Made by a program: the position numbers and the translations under genes | Source of the DNA: Gp13-AA77 sp036521995 | GTDB lineage: Bacteria; Acidobacteriota; Terriglobia; UBA7540 | Length of the DNA stretch: 9,927 nt | Reading direction: 5' to 3' | NCBI GenBank assembly: GCA_036521995.1 | Contig: DATDGR010000159.1 | Span: 1 to 9,927, forward strand | Notes under the pieces: model-generated | Database searches by the model: none | Told to the model about the DNA's origin: nothing | The model's input: only the letters and a program-made list of their open reading frames with translations | Part shown: positions 1 to 6,531 of the stretch, in pieces | Layout of the letters: the number at the start of each line of letters is the position of its first letter | How positions within the stretch are numbered: position 1 is the first letter of the stretch

Positions 1-1
1 A

Positions 2-136
2 CTTCAGTGTTTCGACTCGACACTCACCAACGATTTCCGCATCCCTAAGGCCAACAACCGCCACCCCAACGCCTCTAATTTCCTGGTAGAATGCGCCTTT
101 TTAACACCAATTTTTGCGTTTCGCACCAGAAACTAG
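2..136 (+). CDS. Possible 3' end of an unrecognised gene (partial)
   Basis: An open plus-strand frame enters from the left edge and ends at TAG (134-136), giving 44 residues that end in AFLTPIFAFRTRN. The composition (several Asn and Phe, a short hydrophobic stretch near the end) is protein-like, and the other two plus frames close earlier. I do not recognise the family, and a 44-codon open run can occur by chance. If real, the gene is convergent with the secretin gene, with the dispersed repeat at 202-377 between their 3' ends. Its start and most of its length lie outside the window. Confidence 0.3.
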   Translation, partial: LQCFDSTLTNDFRIPKANNRHPNASNFLVECAFLTPIFAFRTRN

Positions 137-201
137 TCTAGGCGCGACAGGGCCACAGAATCTACACGTAACGCCGGAAGTCGCCGCGAATTTCCGTCGC
201 C

Positions 202-377
202 TGTCATCCCGAGCCCGTTCGCTCTTCCGCTGCGAACATCCCGTTCGCTACGCTCAGGGCAGGCTCTGAGGCAGCGAAGGAGCTCGGGGTAAACTTCGCG
301 AGGGATCTCGCTTGGTTTCTTCTCCCGAGTCAACCAGAGCGAGATTCCACTCCGCCTGGCTCGGCGTCGGAATGACA
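202..377. repeat. Dispersed intergenic repeat with TGTCAT...ATGACA ends (copy 1)
   Basis: The left end reads TGTCATCCCGA and the right end, reverse-complemented, reads TGTCATTCCGA, a 10 of 11 match. The inside carries further short complementary pieces and the CGTTCGCTACGCTCAGGGCAGG type of sequence that I know from intergenic repeats of acidobacteria and some other phyla. It starts beyond the 3' end of the secretin gene (stop at 422-424 on the minus strand). A shorter relative with the same ends is at 8254-8333. Translation on the minus strand gives a low-complexity Arg/Ser-rich peptide that I do not regard as a protein. Confidence 0.7.
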
Positions 378-421
378 CACGCCGGGAGGACGAGTCGGCT
401 TCTAACGTTGTGTTATAAGAC

Positions 422-2400
422 CTATCCGGGGAGGATCTTGGGAGAAACAATAAAGATGAGCTCGTTCACTTCATCCTCGCGGTTAGTCGACTTGAAAAGG
501 TTCCCAAGCACGGGAATGCTGGCAAGGCCAGGGACCTGGCTCAGTGACTTCGTATTCAAGGTCACCTTGATGCCGCCGAAGACCACCACGCCCCCATCCG
601 GCACCAGCACCTGCGTGGTGGCTCCCTGGATGTTGATCTCAGGATTCGTGGTCCCCGCAACTACGGGACCCGGCGAGTTATTCTGGACCTGGATGTTCAA
701 GAAAATGTGACCGTCCTCGGTGATCTGGGGCGTGACGGCCAGCGCCAGCGAGGCGTTTACGGGCGCCGAGGTTACGGTGTTATTGATCGTTGTCTGGATA
801 AACAATTGGGTGCCCTGTTGCACCAGGCCAGGCACGTTGTTCTGCGTTACGATGGTGGGCGCCGAGATGGTCTTGGCCAGGTTTTTGGTCTCGGCCGCCG
901 AAATGGCCGCGTTGATGGCGTACAGACCGCCCAGGTTGGAAAGCGCGACGCCCCAAACCCTGAAACACTGGTCTGAGTTAGGCCAAGCCGGCTCGTTGTC
1001 GAAGAATTCGGCTGGGTCGTAGGAGTCGCGGAAGCTCCAGTGCCTGTCACCCCGCCCGTAACCACCGATCCGCTGTGATTTGTTATTTGTGTGTTGAGCG
1101 CCGTCTGTATTTGGCGCACCACATCATTTGTGGTCAGAACGATACGAGCCTCAATCGACACCTGCTTCGACTTTCGATCGAGCTTGTCGACCACCGCCTC
1201 AATGATCGGAATCTGGAGGGGAATGTCGGTAATCACCACGGCATTGTCCCGCGGGTCGGCGGTGACCATGCCCCTAGGGCTCATGATGGCGGTTTTCATC
1301 TTCATCAGAATGCTGGCGACTCCGAAGATGGAGGTGGCGGCCGTGATGCCACCACCGGTGGCTCCGCCCGCCGAGGACACCGTGGCGTTGTTCAACTGAA
1401 CGTCTGCGGCGGTGGCGTAGCTAAGATAACGAACCACCGTGACCAGCGGCGCTGCGGCAGCCTGGGCTTCGGTCAGCTTGGTCTGGTTGTCCGCCTCCGT
1501 CGCCAGCGTATCGTTGCGGGCGATGCGCAGCACATTGCCCTCGAGGACCTTGTTGAGGCTGTTATTCCTGAGCACGATGTCGAGCGCTTGGTCCCAGGGC
1601 ACATCGTCGAGTGCCAGGGTCAATGTCCCCGAAACATTTGGATCCACAATAATGTTCAGGCCGCTGATTTCGTGGATGAGACGAAAGAAGTCCTTGATGT
1701 CAACATCCTTGAGGTTAAGCGTGATCTTTTCCCCGGTGTATTTTGTGCCTGTCTGTGACTGGGACGCCTGTGAGGCAGGGTCGGTCTGGCTTGCGCCCGA
1801 AAGCGGCGTGGCCGGGACCAGCGAAGGCGCAATCTGCGATGGTGAGATCAAATTTTGGGCCGGAGGTGAGAGCTGCGCGACGGACAGCGTTGCGGTTCCC
1901 GTCTTGCCGGATACCAGTGAGTTGCCACTTTGTAGCTGCGTAGCCGGGCTTGGAGGGACAGGCGTGGATGCACTCACGTGAATCGGAGTTGAGACCGGGC
2001 CTTGCCCGGGGGCAGGTAGCTCAGCCTTCGTACTTGGCGCCGGTGAACTGATGCTTTGAAGTTGTGCCGCGGGGCTGTTCAGAACCGGCTGGGACGCGGC
2101 CACGCCGACCGCCGGAGAAGCTGGGCTTTGGCTGACGCCTGGTGTGACATCCTTCGTGTCGGGGCCTCGGGAGCCGTAGTTCTGGAGCAGCGCCGGACTG
2201 CTCAGGATTGGTTGGACCGCAGCCACCGGAATTACCGCCGGCATCGCATTGTTCGATTCAGGCGCGAGGGGTTTCTGAGGTTGCGCCAGAGGGGTTGGAG
2301 CAGACGGAGGATCTGACTGCAGAGCCGGCTGCGGCGCGCCCGCGGGTGATATTCCGGCTGCGGAGGACGGAGTTGGCGTCTTCAGACTTGCAACTATTAA
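422..2400 (-). pseudogene. pilQ: PilQ-like type IV pilus secretin, frameshifted and lacking its 5' end
   Basis: PilQ forms the outer-membrane ring through which type IV pili pass. Counting from the first in-frame ATG (2244), residues 1-168 are Pro/Ala/Ser-rich. Residues 169-243 match a secretin N-terminal (STN) domain (GEKITLNLKDVDIKDFFRLI, later VPWDQALDIVL and GNVLRIA). Residues 267-357 are an N1-like domain (ADPRDNAVVITD). The beta-barrel domain then runs to the C terminus, with VTPQITEDGHIFL, GGVVVFGGIKVT and SIPVLGNLFKS. The frame breaks at a G4 run (951-954): SVSGFG must join VALSNLGGLYAIN in the next frame. Adding one G gives 607 codons. The frame stays open from 2244 back to a TAG at 2401-2403, and no good ribosome-binding site precedes 2244. 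No signal peptide or AMIN domain is visible, and no pilMNOP genes lie upstream. GspD is the alternative, but the STN wording is PilQ-like. It is either a true pseudogene or an indel-damaged assembly. Confidence 0.8.
1840..2214 (-). repeat. Three diverged 41-42-residue repeats in the secretin N-terminal linker
   Basis: Counting from the ATG at 2244, the units begin at residue 11 (QPILSSPALLQNYG), residue 52 (QPVLNSPAAQLQSISS) and residue 94 (TPVPPSPATQLQSGNS). Spacings are 41 and 42 residues, about 125 bases. Each unit has the pattern [QT]P-[IV]-x3-SPA, then LQ, and an acidic or Lys position about 20 residues in. The DNA copies are well diverged, so this is an old duplication. A possible fourth, more decayed unit lies upstream (ALQSDPPSAPT, within about 2290-2330). 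The region is probably a flexible linker before the STN domain. Confidence 0.6.
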
Positions 2401-2841
2401 CTACGTGTCAAGAACATTCTTTGTTATGCCCGGTTCCCACCCCTGTTTTGTCCGATCTCGTCCCGCTATCAACGCTCCTGGACGCTCCAATTTGACTTCC
2501 TCTTAGGCAGCTTGGACTGGAATTCAGCCCTAGTCGCATAGAGCGATACGAACAGAACGCCGGTTTCTTGGAAACACTCACCGCGAAGGATTGAAGGATT
2601 GATGAATCGAGCTTCGGCAGGTCTCCGGCCGGCAAATTCAGGCGGCCGTTACAACGCTTTGTGACCTCCGTCACTGCTCCCGCCCCGAGCCGGGCTCACA
2701 GTAACGTTGTTGCTGAAACACGCGTGGGCTGCGGGTTCCTCCCCTTTTGATCCCCCGCACCCACGCCCCTTTTTTCCCAGCCACCCGAAAGCGATGATGC
2801 CGGGATCCCGTCTGACCACCCACGGCTCAGCAGCCTGATTC
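2401..2841. other. Intergenic region without a convincing gene
   Basis: These 441 bases separate the VWA gene from the remains of the secretin, both on the minus strand. The longest minus-strand frame (2408-2674, 88 codons) has no hydrophobic leader, no AMIN-like sequence and an ordinary non-coding composition. A TTGACA box lies at 2407-2412 on the minus strand, just before the open part of the secretin frame, but I see no good -10 partner. The only clear structure is the plus-strand terminator-like hairpin at 2722-2775. Confidence 0.6.
2722..2775 (+). terminator. Terminator-like hairpin with T6 tract, no obvious gene upstream
   Basis: The left arm GCGTGGGCTGCGGG (2722-2735) pairs with CCCGCACCCACGC (2754-2766), with one bulged base and an 18-base loop. 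Three C residues follow, then TTTTTT (2770-2775). Orientation is plus, because the minus-strand side has only TTT after the stem. There is no plus-strand gene between 2401 and 2722, so it would end an unannotated transcript or be left over from a lost gene. Confidence 0.55.
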
Positions 2842-4125
2842 TTAATGGACCGTCCGGACCTTCTTCTCCATATAGTCCATCAGAAGGTACTGACCCAGGG
2901 TGTAGGGAGTGGTGAAGTAGGCTTTGCCCCGGCAGATCTGGGTGACCTTCTGGACGAAGTTCACCAGGCCGTAATCCGAGGCCAGCATGAAGGTGTTGAT
3001 GAGGATTCCGTTGCGCCGGCAGCGCCCCACCTCGCGCAGGGTCTCGGACACCACCAGCGGGTCGAGTCCAAAGGCGTTCTTGTAGATGCGCCCGTCTTCA
3101 AGCGTCAGCGCGGACGGCTTGCCGTCCGTAATCATAATGATCTGGCGCATGTCCTTCTTCTGCCGCGACAGCACACGCTGCGCCAGGCGCAGTCCTTCGC
3201 GCGTATTCGTATAATAAGGACCCACCTTGACGCGCGCAAGCTCCCCCACCGGAATCTCCTCGGCCGAGTCGTGAAACAGCACCATGTGCAGCGAGTCGCC
3301 CGGATACTGGCTGCGAATCAGGTGCGAAAGCGCGAGCGCCACCCGTTTGGCGGGCGTGAAGCGGTCTTCGCCGTACAGGATCATGCTGTGGCTGCAGTCG
3401 AGCATCAGGACGGTGGCGCAGGAGCTCTGATACTCCGCCTGGCGGACCTGCAGGTCCGGGTAGTCAAGGTCGAGCGGCATCTTCAACCCGTTGCGCTCGA
3501 TCGCCGCCAGCAGGGTGGCGTTCACATCCAGATTGAGCGTGTCCCCAAACTCGTAGCGCCGCGTCGACCCCGACGCCTCCACCCCGGTGGCGAGCTCGCG
3601 CGTATCGTGCCGTCCAAAGCTCGACTTGCCGAGCGATCCCAGCAGGTCCTTCAGAGCCTTGTAACCCAGAAAGTCCAGCGCCTTGTCCGTCAACTCAAAC
3701 TTCACCCGTCCTTCGCCGCTCCCCAGCGAACCGGCCTGGGCCTCATCGCGCTGGCTTGCCTCAGGGGGAGCGTCCACGCTGATGTAGCCTTCCTGGGCCA
3801 GGCGTGCGATCAGTTGATCGATCAGCCGGTTCAGCGCCCGTTCCAGATCCGAACCGCCCTCCCGCGGCTCGCCGTCCGCTTGCCCTGCCCGCTTCAGCAG
3901 CTCCTGGAGCAGCTCTTCCGGCAGCATCTCGTTCTCCCGCATGGCCTCCAGCAACGCCTGCCGCAGTTCCTCCAGCGTCCGCTCCGAGTCCATCTCGCGA
4001 AAGTCATAGTACTGCCTGTAGAATCCGCTATCCAGAAGGTAGTTCTCGAGCAGCTTCATCAAGTCTTCGGTGCTCAACCCCTCCAGAGCGTCCGCCACGT
4101 AACGCGAATACTTGACGTACTTCAT
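2842..4125 (-). CDS. VWA domain protein, CoxE-like
   Basis: This is a 427-residue cytoplasmic protein with no signal peptide or membrane segment. Residues 1-110 are charged and helical. Residues 140-215 form a conserved block (FELTDKALDFLGYKALKDLL, later YEFGDTLNLDVNATL). A von Willebrand A domain follows from about residue 235 to the C terminus. The MIDAS metal site is intact: D243-x-S245-x-S247 (DCSHSM), T306/T308 (YYTNTREGL) and D334 (ITDGKP). VWA proteins of this kind commonly act with MoxR-type AAA+ ATPases in metal insertion or complex maturation, but no such partner is in the window, so the substrate is unknown. I chose the ATG at 4125 because GAGG lies 5 bases before it; the ATG at 4143 would add six residues (MRVEAL) but has only an AGG touching the start. 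The frame is open further upstream to 4533 but would then overlap the divergent gene. It is intact and probably functional. Confidence 0.9.
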   Translation of the reverse strand: MKYVKYSRYVADALEGLSTEDLMKLLENYLLDSGFYRQYYDFREMDSERTLEELRQALLEAMRENEMLPEELLQELLKRAGQADGEPREGGSDLERALNRLIDQLIARLAQEGYISVDAPPEASQRDEAQAGSLGSGEGRVKFELTDKALDFLGYKALKDLLGSLGKSSFGRHDTRELATGVEASGSTRRYEFGDTLNLDVNATLLAAIERNGLKMPLDLDYPDLQVRQAEYQSSCATVLMLDCSHSMILYGEDRFTPAKRVALALSHLIRSQYPGDSLHMVLFHDSAEEIPVGELARVKVGPYYTNTREGLRLAQRVLSRQKKDMRQIIMITDGKPSALTLEDGRIYKNAFGLDPLVVSETLREVGRCRRNGILINTFMLASDYGLVNFVQKVTQICRGKAYFTTPYTLGQYLLMDYMEKKVRTVH

Positions 4126-4360
4126 CAGAGCCTCGACCCGCATCCTGCCGCCCGCGTGCCTTCGAGTCCGGCCGGCGCCTACCCGGAGTATAGCTCCCCG
4201 CCGGGCACCGGGCGAGAATTGATTTCGCTGCCGGGCCCCGCGAGTGAGGGAATCTGCCTCCAGACGCCGCTTATCTGAGTGTCGGGAGGCTGATTCACAT
4301 CCGGTTGGGTCCCGAGGCAGTTCGACCCGCGTCAGGATTCTTTCGGCACGACAACCCATA

Positions 4361-4377
4361 AAAGGAGAACTTGCAAC
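4361..4377 (+). promoter_or_regulatory. Ribosome-binding site of the 162-aa gene
   Basis: AAAGGAG (4361-4367) sits 10 bases before the ATG at 4378. It fixes the start of the downstream gene and is one of the better ribosome-binding sites in the window. The divergent intergenic stretch 4126-4377 must hold promoters for both flanking genes, but I could not pick out convincing -35/-10 pairs. Confidence 0.7.
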
Positions 4378-4866
4378 ATGGCAAAAGTAAGAGGCGGCAC
4401 CTATGAGCTCAATCAATATGATTTCGATCTTCAAGATAATCCCCCTGCAACCGACGGCGCAGCCAGGATCAGCGGGAAGCTGGGCACGGCCAAGAACAAG
4501 GCCCTGGAACTGATCAATCTGAACCTCAAGCAAGCTCTGGGCCTGTCAGAGAACGCAGTTGACCTATTCACCCTCGATGATTTCTCCCCCTCGCAGTTTG
4601 GCGACGACAAGCTGACGGGTAAGAACGGCGCCTCTGCGTGCGAATGGAAAGCCCAGAAGACTCACGGGAACAACTCCAATCTGCGCACCATCGACGCCAT
4701 CATCGACGTGGACGACATTCCCGAGGGCGCAGTGGTTAATGGACCGGACCGGCCTCATGTGGGCTTTTCCTATTGGGCCAAATGCGAAAGCAATCCGGCG
4801 AAGTCGGTCGGCCGCGTGAACGGTCACGTCTTCATTGAGTACGTCCCGGTCTCCCGGAATTCGTGA
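4378..4866 (+). CDS. Hypothetical protein, 162 aa
   Basis: I do not recognise this family. The protein starts MAKVRGGTYELNQYDFDLQD and has no signal peptide or membrane segment. It is mildly acidic, with Asp-rich patches (LFTLDDFSPSQFGDDK near residue 65 and IDAIIDVDDIPEGAV near 106) and a middle part that could be helical (KNKALELINLNLKQALGL). It has two cysteines, one near residue 88 (SACEWK) and one near 136 (AKCESN). The C-terminal third (FSYWAKC, then GHVFIEYVPV) looks like beta strands. The start is well supported by AAAGGAG 10 bases upstream. It is divergent from the VWA gene and convergent with the Ntn hydrolase gene, so it is probably its own transcription unit. Coding is supported by the ribosome-binding site, an uninterrupted frame and terminator placement; function is unknown. 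Confidence 0.75.
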   Translation: MAKVRGGTYELNQYDFDLQDNPPATDGAARISGKLGTAKNKALELINLNLKQALGLSENAVDLFTLDDFSPSQFGDDKLTGKNGASACEWKAQKTHGNNSNLRTIDAIIDVDDIPEGAVVNGPDRPHVGFSYWAKCESNPAKSVGRVNGHVFIEYVPVSRNS

Positions 4867-4900
4867 GCCGTATCTTCCGTCCTTTTTCGAGCAGAGGTAG

Positions 4901-4927
4901 CCACGGTCAGAGCTGTCCTGACCGTGG
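4901..4927. terminator. Hairpin between convergent genes, possible bidirectional terminator
   Basis: CCACGGTCAG (4901-4910) and CTGACCGTGG (4918-4927) are perfect 10-base arms around a 7-base loop. AGAGG and CCTCT just outside could lengthen the stem across a small bulge. It sits almost exactly midway between the two stop codons, about 34 bases from each. There is no good T tract on either side, so Rho-independent action is likely rather than shown. Confidence 0.6.
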
Positions 4928-4961
4928 GCCTCTTGCCTTCGGCGCAGACTTCAACCGTGAG

Positions 4962-5765
4962 TCATTCCTTGCAGGCGCCGGGCTCAACCCAGTGGACGCC
5001 GTTCCCGTCGACGAGGACCATCGAAATGGGCGGCCCGACCTGCATCGGCTTATCGACCACTTCAAGCGCGATGAAGCGGCGAGCCAACTTTTCGAGATCG
5101 GTCGGGTTGGCCATGCCCTCCCAGCCGTTGCTGTTGTGCAGCCGCTCCAGGTCGCGATCGATGGCCGCCGTATCGCCAATCAAGGCAACCCCCACGCGGT
5201 CGGCGGCTCCGGTGGCGTCTTCACGCTGGGCCCGACGAGCCTGGTTGTAGGGCGTCGAGCGTCTCGCTATCTGGATTTCTCCATCGCTTCCCACTCCCAC
5301 CATCAGGAGCTGGGACGAGCCGGCGGCGCGCTCCTGGAAGGCGCCGGGGTTCTGTTTCTCAAATTCGCGAAGCGCGGCCGGGAGAGCCTGCTGGATCTGC
5401 TGTTCGACAAGGTCCGCGGCTCGGGGAGCCGGCGTCGCCTGTTTCATGACGGCGTGCAAGATCCTGCGGACGTCAAAACCGGAATCGGGCTCCTCCGCCA
5501 GGCCCGCCACCACGGCCACCTTCTCGTCGGCCAGGTAGAGCTTACACTCGCTTTGGTGGCCGGAGATCACCGGCCCCACCTTGTTGCCCCTGCCATCCGA
5601 GGCGACCACGGCAAAGTCTTTGGTGTAAAGGGCAACGGCGGTGGTGGCGTAGTCGAGCCGCGCCCAGCTCCCGAGCGCGGCGAGACAAACCCACGCCCAA
5701 ACCCCCGCCCAGCGCGCGGCGGGGGACGAACCTGAAAACCGGGATGTCGGCTTCACCACTCGCAT
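4962..5765 (-). CDS. Exported proteasome-like Ntn hydrolase
   Basis: This 267-residue protein resembles the proteasome beta-subunit fold. Residues 19-35 are a hydrophobic signal-peptide-like segment (WAGVWAWVCLAALGSWA). The N-terminal strand of the enzyme domain follows: TTAVALYTKDFAVVASDGR aligns with the TTTVG...KDGVVLAADRR pattern of proteasome beta subunits. Numbering from T41 as Thr1, D57 falls at position 17 and K75, in KLYLAD, matches the Lys33 region (K-[LI]-[FY]-x-x-D) with two extra residues. AVVAGL at 84-89 matches the next conserved strand. The C-terminal part (VGPPISMVLVDGNGVHWV) ends in a typical last strand. Export and the cleavage that would free Thr41 are inferences. The ATG at 5765 has no clear ribosome-binding site; GTG codons two and three codons in are alternatives. 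The gene stands alone, convergent with the 162-aa gene. Substrate and assembly state are unknown, and no proteasome alpha or ATPase gene is nearby. Confidence 0.75.
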   Translation of the reverse strand: MRVVKPTSRFSGSSPAARWAGVWAWVCLAALGSWARLDYATTAVALYTKDFAVVASDGRGNKVGPVISGHQSECKLYLADEKVAVVAGLAEEPDSGFDVRRILHAVMKQATPAPRAADLVEQQIQQALPAALREFEKQNPGAFQERAAGSSQLLMVGVGSDGEIQIARRSTPYNQARRAQREDATGAADRVGVALIGDTAAIDRDLERLHNSNGWEGMANPTDLEKLARRFIALEVVDKPMQVGPPISMVLVDGNGVHWVEPGACKE

Positions 5766-6129
5766 GCGATCAGCACCAGTCGTTGGATTCTCGGAGCGCG
5801 TTCAACGGGTGCACTGAGGTTGATGCCGCCAGTCGAAGTCTCCCACGCCCACCGATTCGCCTCGATCACTCAGACTGTAGCTTAGCGCGGCCTGGAACCT
5901 TTCGGCTCCCTTGCCAAACAGGATCTCCAGCGTGTCGTTTTTGCTCGACCTCTAGCCTAGAGGCTGATGGCACTGTTGTGACAATAAGCCGAGGGGCCTG
6001 AAAAGACGCGGCGGAAGGAGCGGTGCCGAGAGGTTCGCGAATCCCGTCCTCGCCGCCAAAGGGTTTTCCACATGACGGATTCTCATAAATACATAAGGGG
6101 GGCCCTCTTCCGATCTTGGACATCAGGGG
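5766..6129. other. Intergenic region upstream of the Ntn hydrolase gene
   Basis: Short frames exist on both strands but none has a ribosome-binding site or protein-like composition. Visible items are a 15-base palindrome CCTCTAG-C-CTAGAGG (5949-5963), possibly an operator or small hairpin, the tRNA-Ser-like fragment (6017-6058), and CTCTTCCGATCT (6105-6116), which equals the 3' end of common Illumina adapters. Confidence 0.5.
6017..6058 (+). other. tRNA-Ser-like fragment, D-arm side fused to T-arm side
   Basis: GGAGCGGTGCCGAGAGGTT (6017-6035) reads like the first 19 bases of a bacterial tRNA-Ser. CGAATCCCGTCCTCGCCGCCA (6038-6058) reads like the T-arm, acceptor and CCA end of one. The two meet at a shared GGTT, with a CG inserted in the T-loop. 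The acceptor strands would pair at 5 of 7 positions. There is no anticodon, so it cannot be a working tRNA. It could be a deletion product, an attachment-site relic or chance. Confidence 0.3.
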
Positions 6130-6159
6130 TTGCTGTCCGAGATTCACTTGTTATATAAA
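6130..6159 (+). promoter_or_regulatory. Candidate sigma-70-type promoter
   Basis: TTGCTG (6130-6135) and TATAAA (6154-6159) are separated by 18 bases in a locally AT-rich stretch. This would start a transcript roughly 80 bases before the small ORF at 6250. Acidobacterial promoters are not well enough known to be sure. Confidence 0.35.
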
Positions 6160-6205
6160 TTAGTTGAGGGTCGAGGGTCGAAGGGTGCTTGCACCGAGCG
6201 GTTTC

Positions 6206-6240
6206 GATCCCACCGCGTTTGGCGGTGATCCGACAAGGAG
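6206..6240 (+). promoter_or_regulatory. Leader hairpin and ribosome-binding site before the small ORF
   Basis: CACCGC (6211-6216) pairs with GCGGTG (6222-6227), and GAT/ATC outside can extend the stem across a 2-base bulge. AAGGAG (6235-6240) follows directly, 9 bases before ATG 6250. The closeness of hairpin and ribosome-binding site could affect translation. Confidence 0.4.
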
Positions 6241-6249
6241 TTGACTCCA

Positions 6250-6354
6250 ATGACCAACATCCCTCCTAAGGAGAGAATTGTCTCCTCCTTTAAGCAGCTC
6301 TCCACCGTATCAGCCGACCTCAACAGCGTGGCTACCCCCCAGTCGCCCCGATGA
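6250..6354 (+). CDS. Small ORF, 34 codons, possibly a truncated gene
   Basis: The ORF starts MTNIPPKERIVSSFKQLSTV and ends SPR before TGA (6352-6354). AAGGAG with a 9-base spacer, a leader hairpin and a promoter-like pair upstream support translation. The first 25 residues look like a helix (KERIVSSFKQLSTVSADLNS). They remind me of small acidobacterial proteins that continue for several tens of residues after a DLN motif, so this copy may be cut short. That likeness is from memory and uncertain. Neither other plus frame gives a convincing continuation. A short hairpin, CGCAAG (6364-6369) with CTTGCG (6381-6386), follows the stop. The function is unknown. Confidence 0.4.
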   Translation: MTNIPPKERIVSSFKQLSTVSADLNSVATPQSPR

Positions 6355-6531
6355 AGTCCGTGTCGCAAGACTGTAAAGAACTTGCGCGCTGATTCTGTCT
6401 CAACGTCTCGACCGGGCTTTTTCAGCAGCCTAATCCCCACAAACTAACCGGGTAACTTTTTCCTCTTACCAGTCTCCCTTTTTGCCACCGTCCTATTTCC
6501 GCCTGCCACAGTGGGGGAATGTGAGACGATC

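Noticed and set aside
1075..1758. 227-codon plus-strand frame inside the secretin
   Set aside because: It lies opposite the STN and N1 domains, whose motifs are unmistakable on the minus strand.
2408..2674. 88-codon minus frame as the missing N terminus of the secretin
   Set aside because: It has no hydrophobic leader or AMIN-like strands, and its composition is that of non-coding DNA.
2845..4278. 477-codon plus-strand frame opposite the VWA gene
   Set aside because: It is the antisense shadow of a strongly conserved protein; it is His/Arg/Leu-rich with no motifs.
4863..5735. 290-codon plus-strand frame opposite the Ntn hydrolase gene
   Set aside because: It is a GC-driven antisense frame. 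The minus strand carries the signal peptide and catalytic motifs.
4962..5765. Lipoprotein signal in the Ntn hydrolase
   Set aside because: Cys27 is preceded by AWV, not a lipobox, so ordinary signal-peptide cleavage is more likely.
6144..6440. 98-codon minus frame
   Set aside because: It overlaps the better supported plus-strand small ORF and has no ribosome-binding site or recognisable motif.
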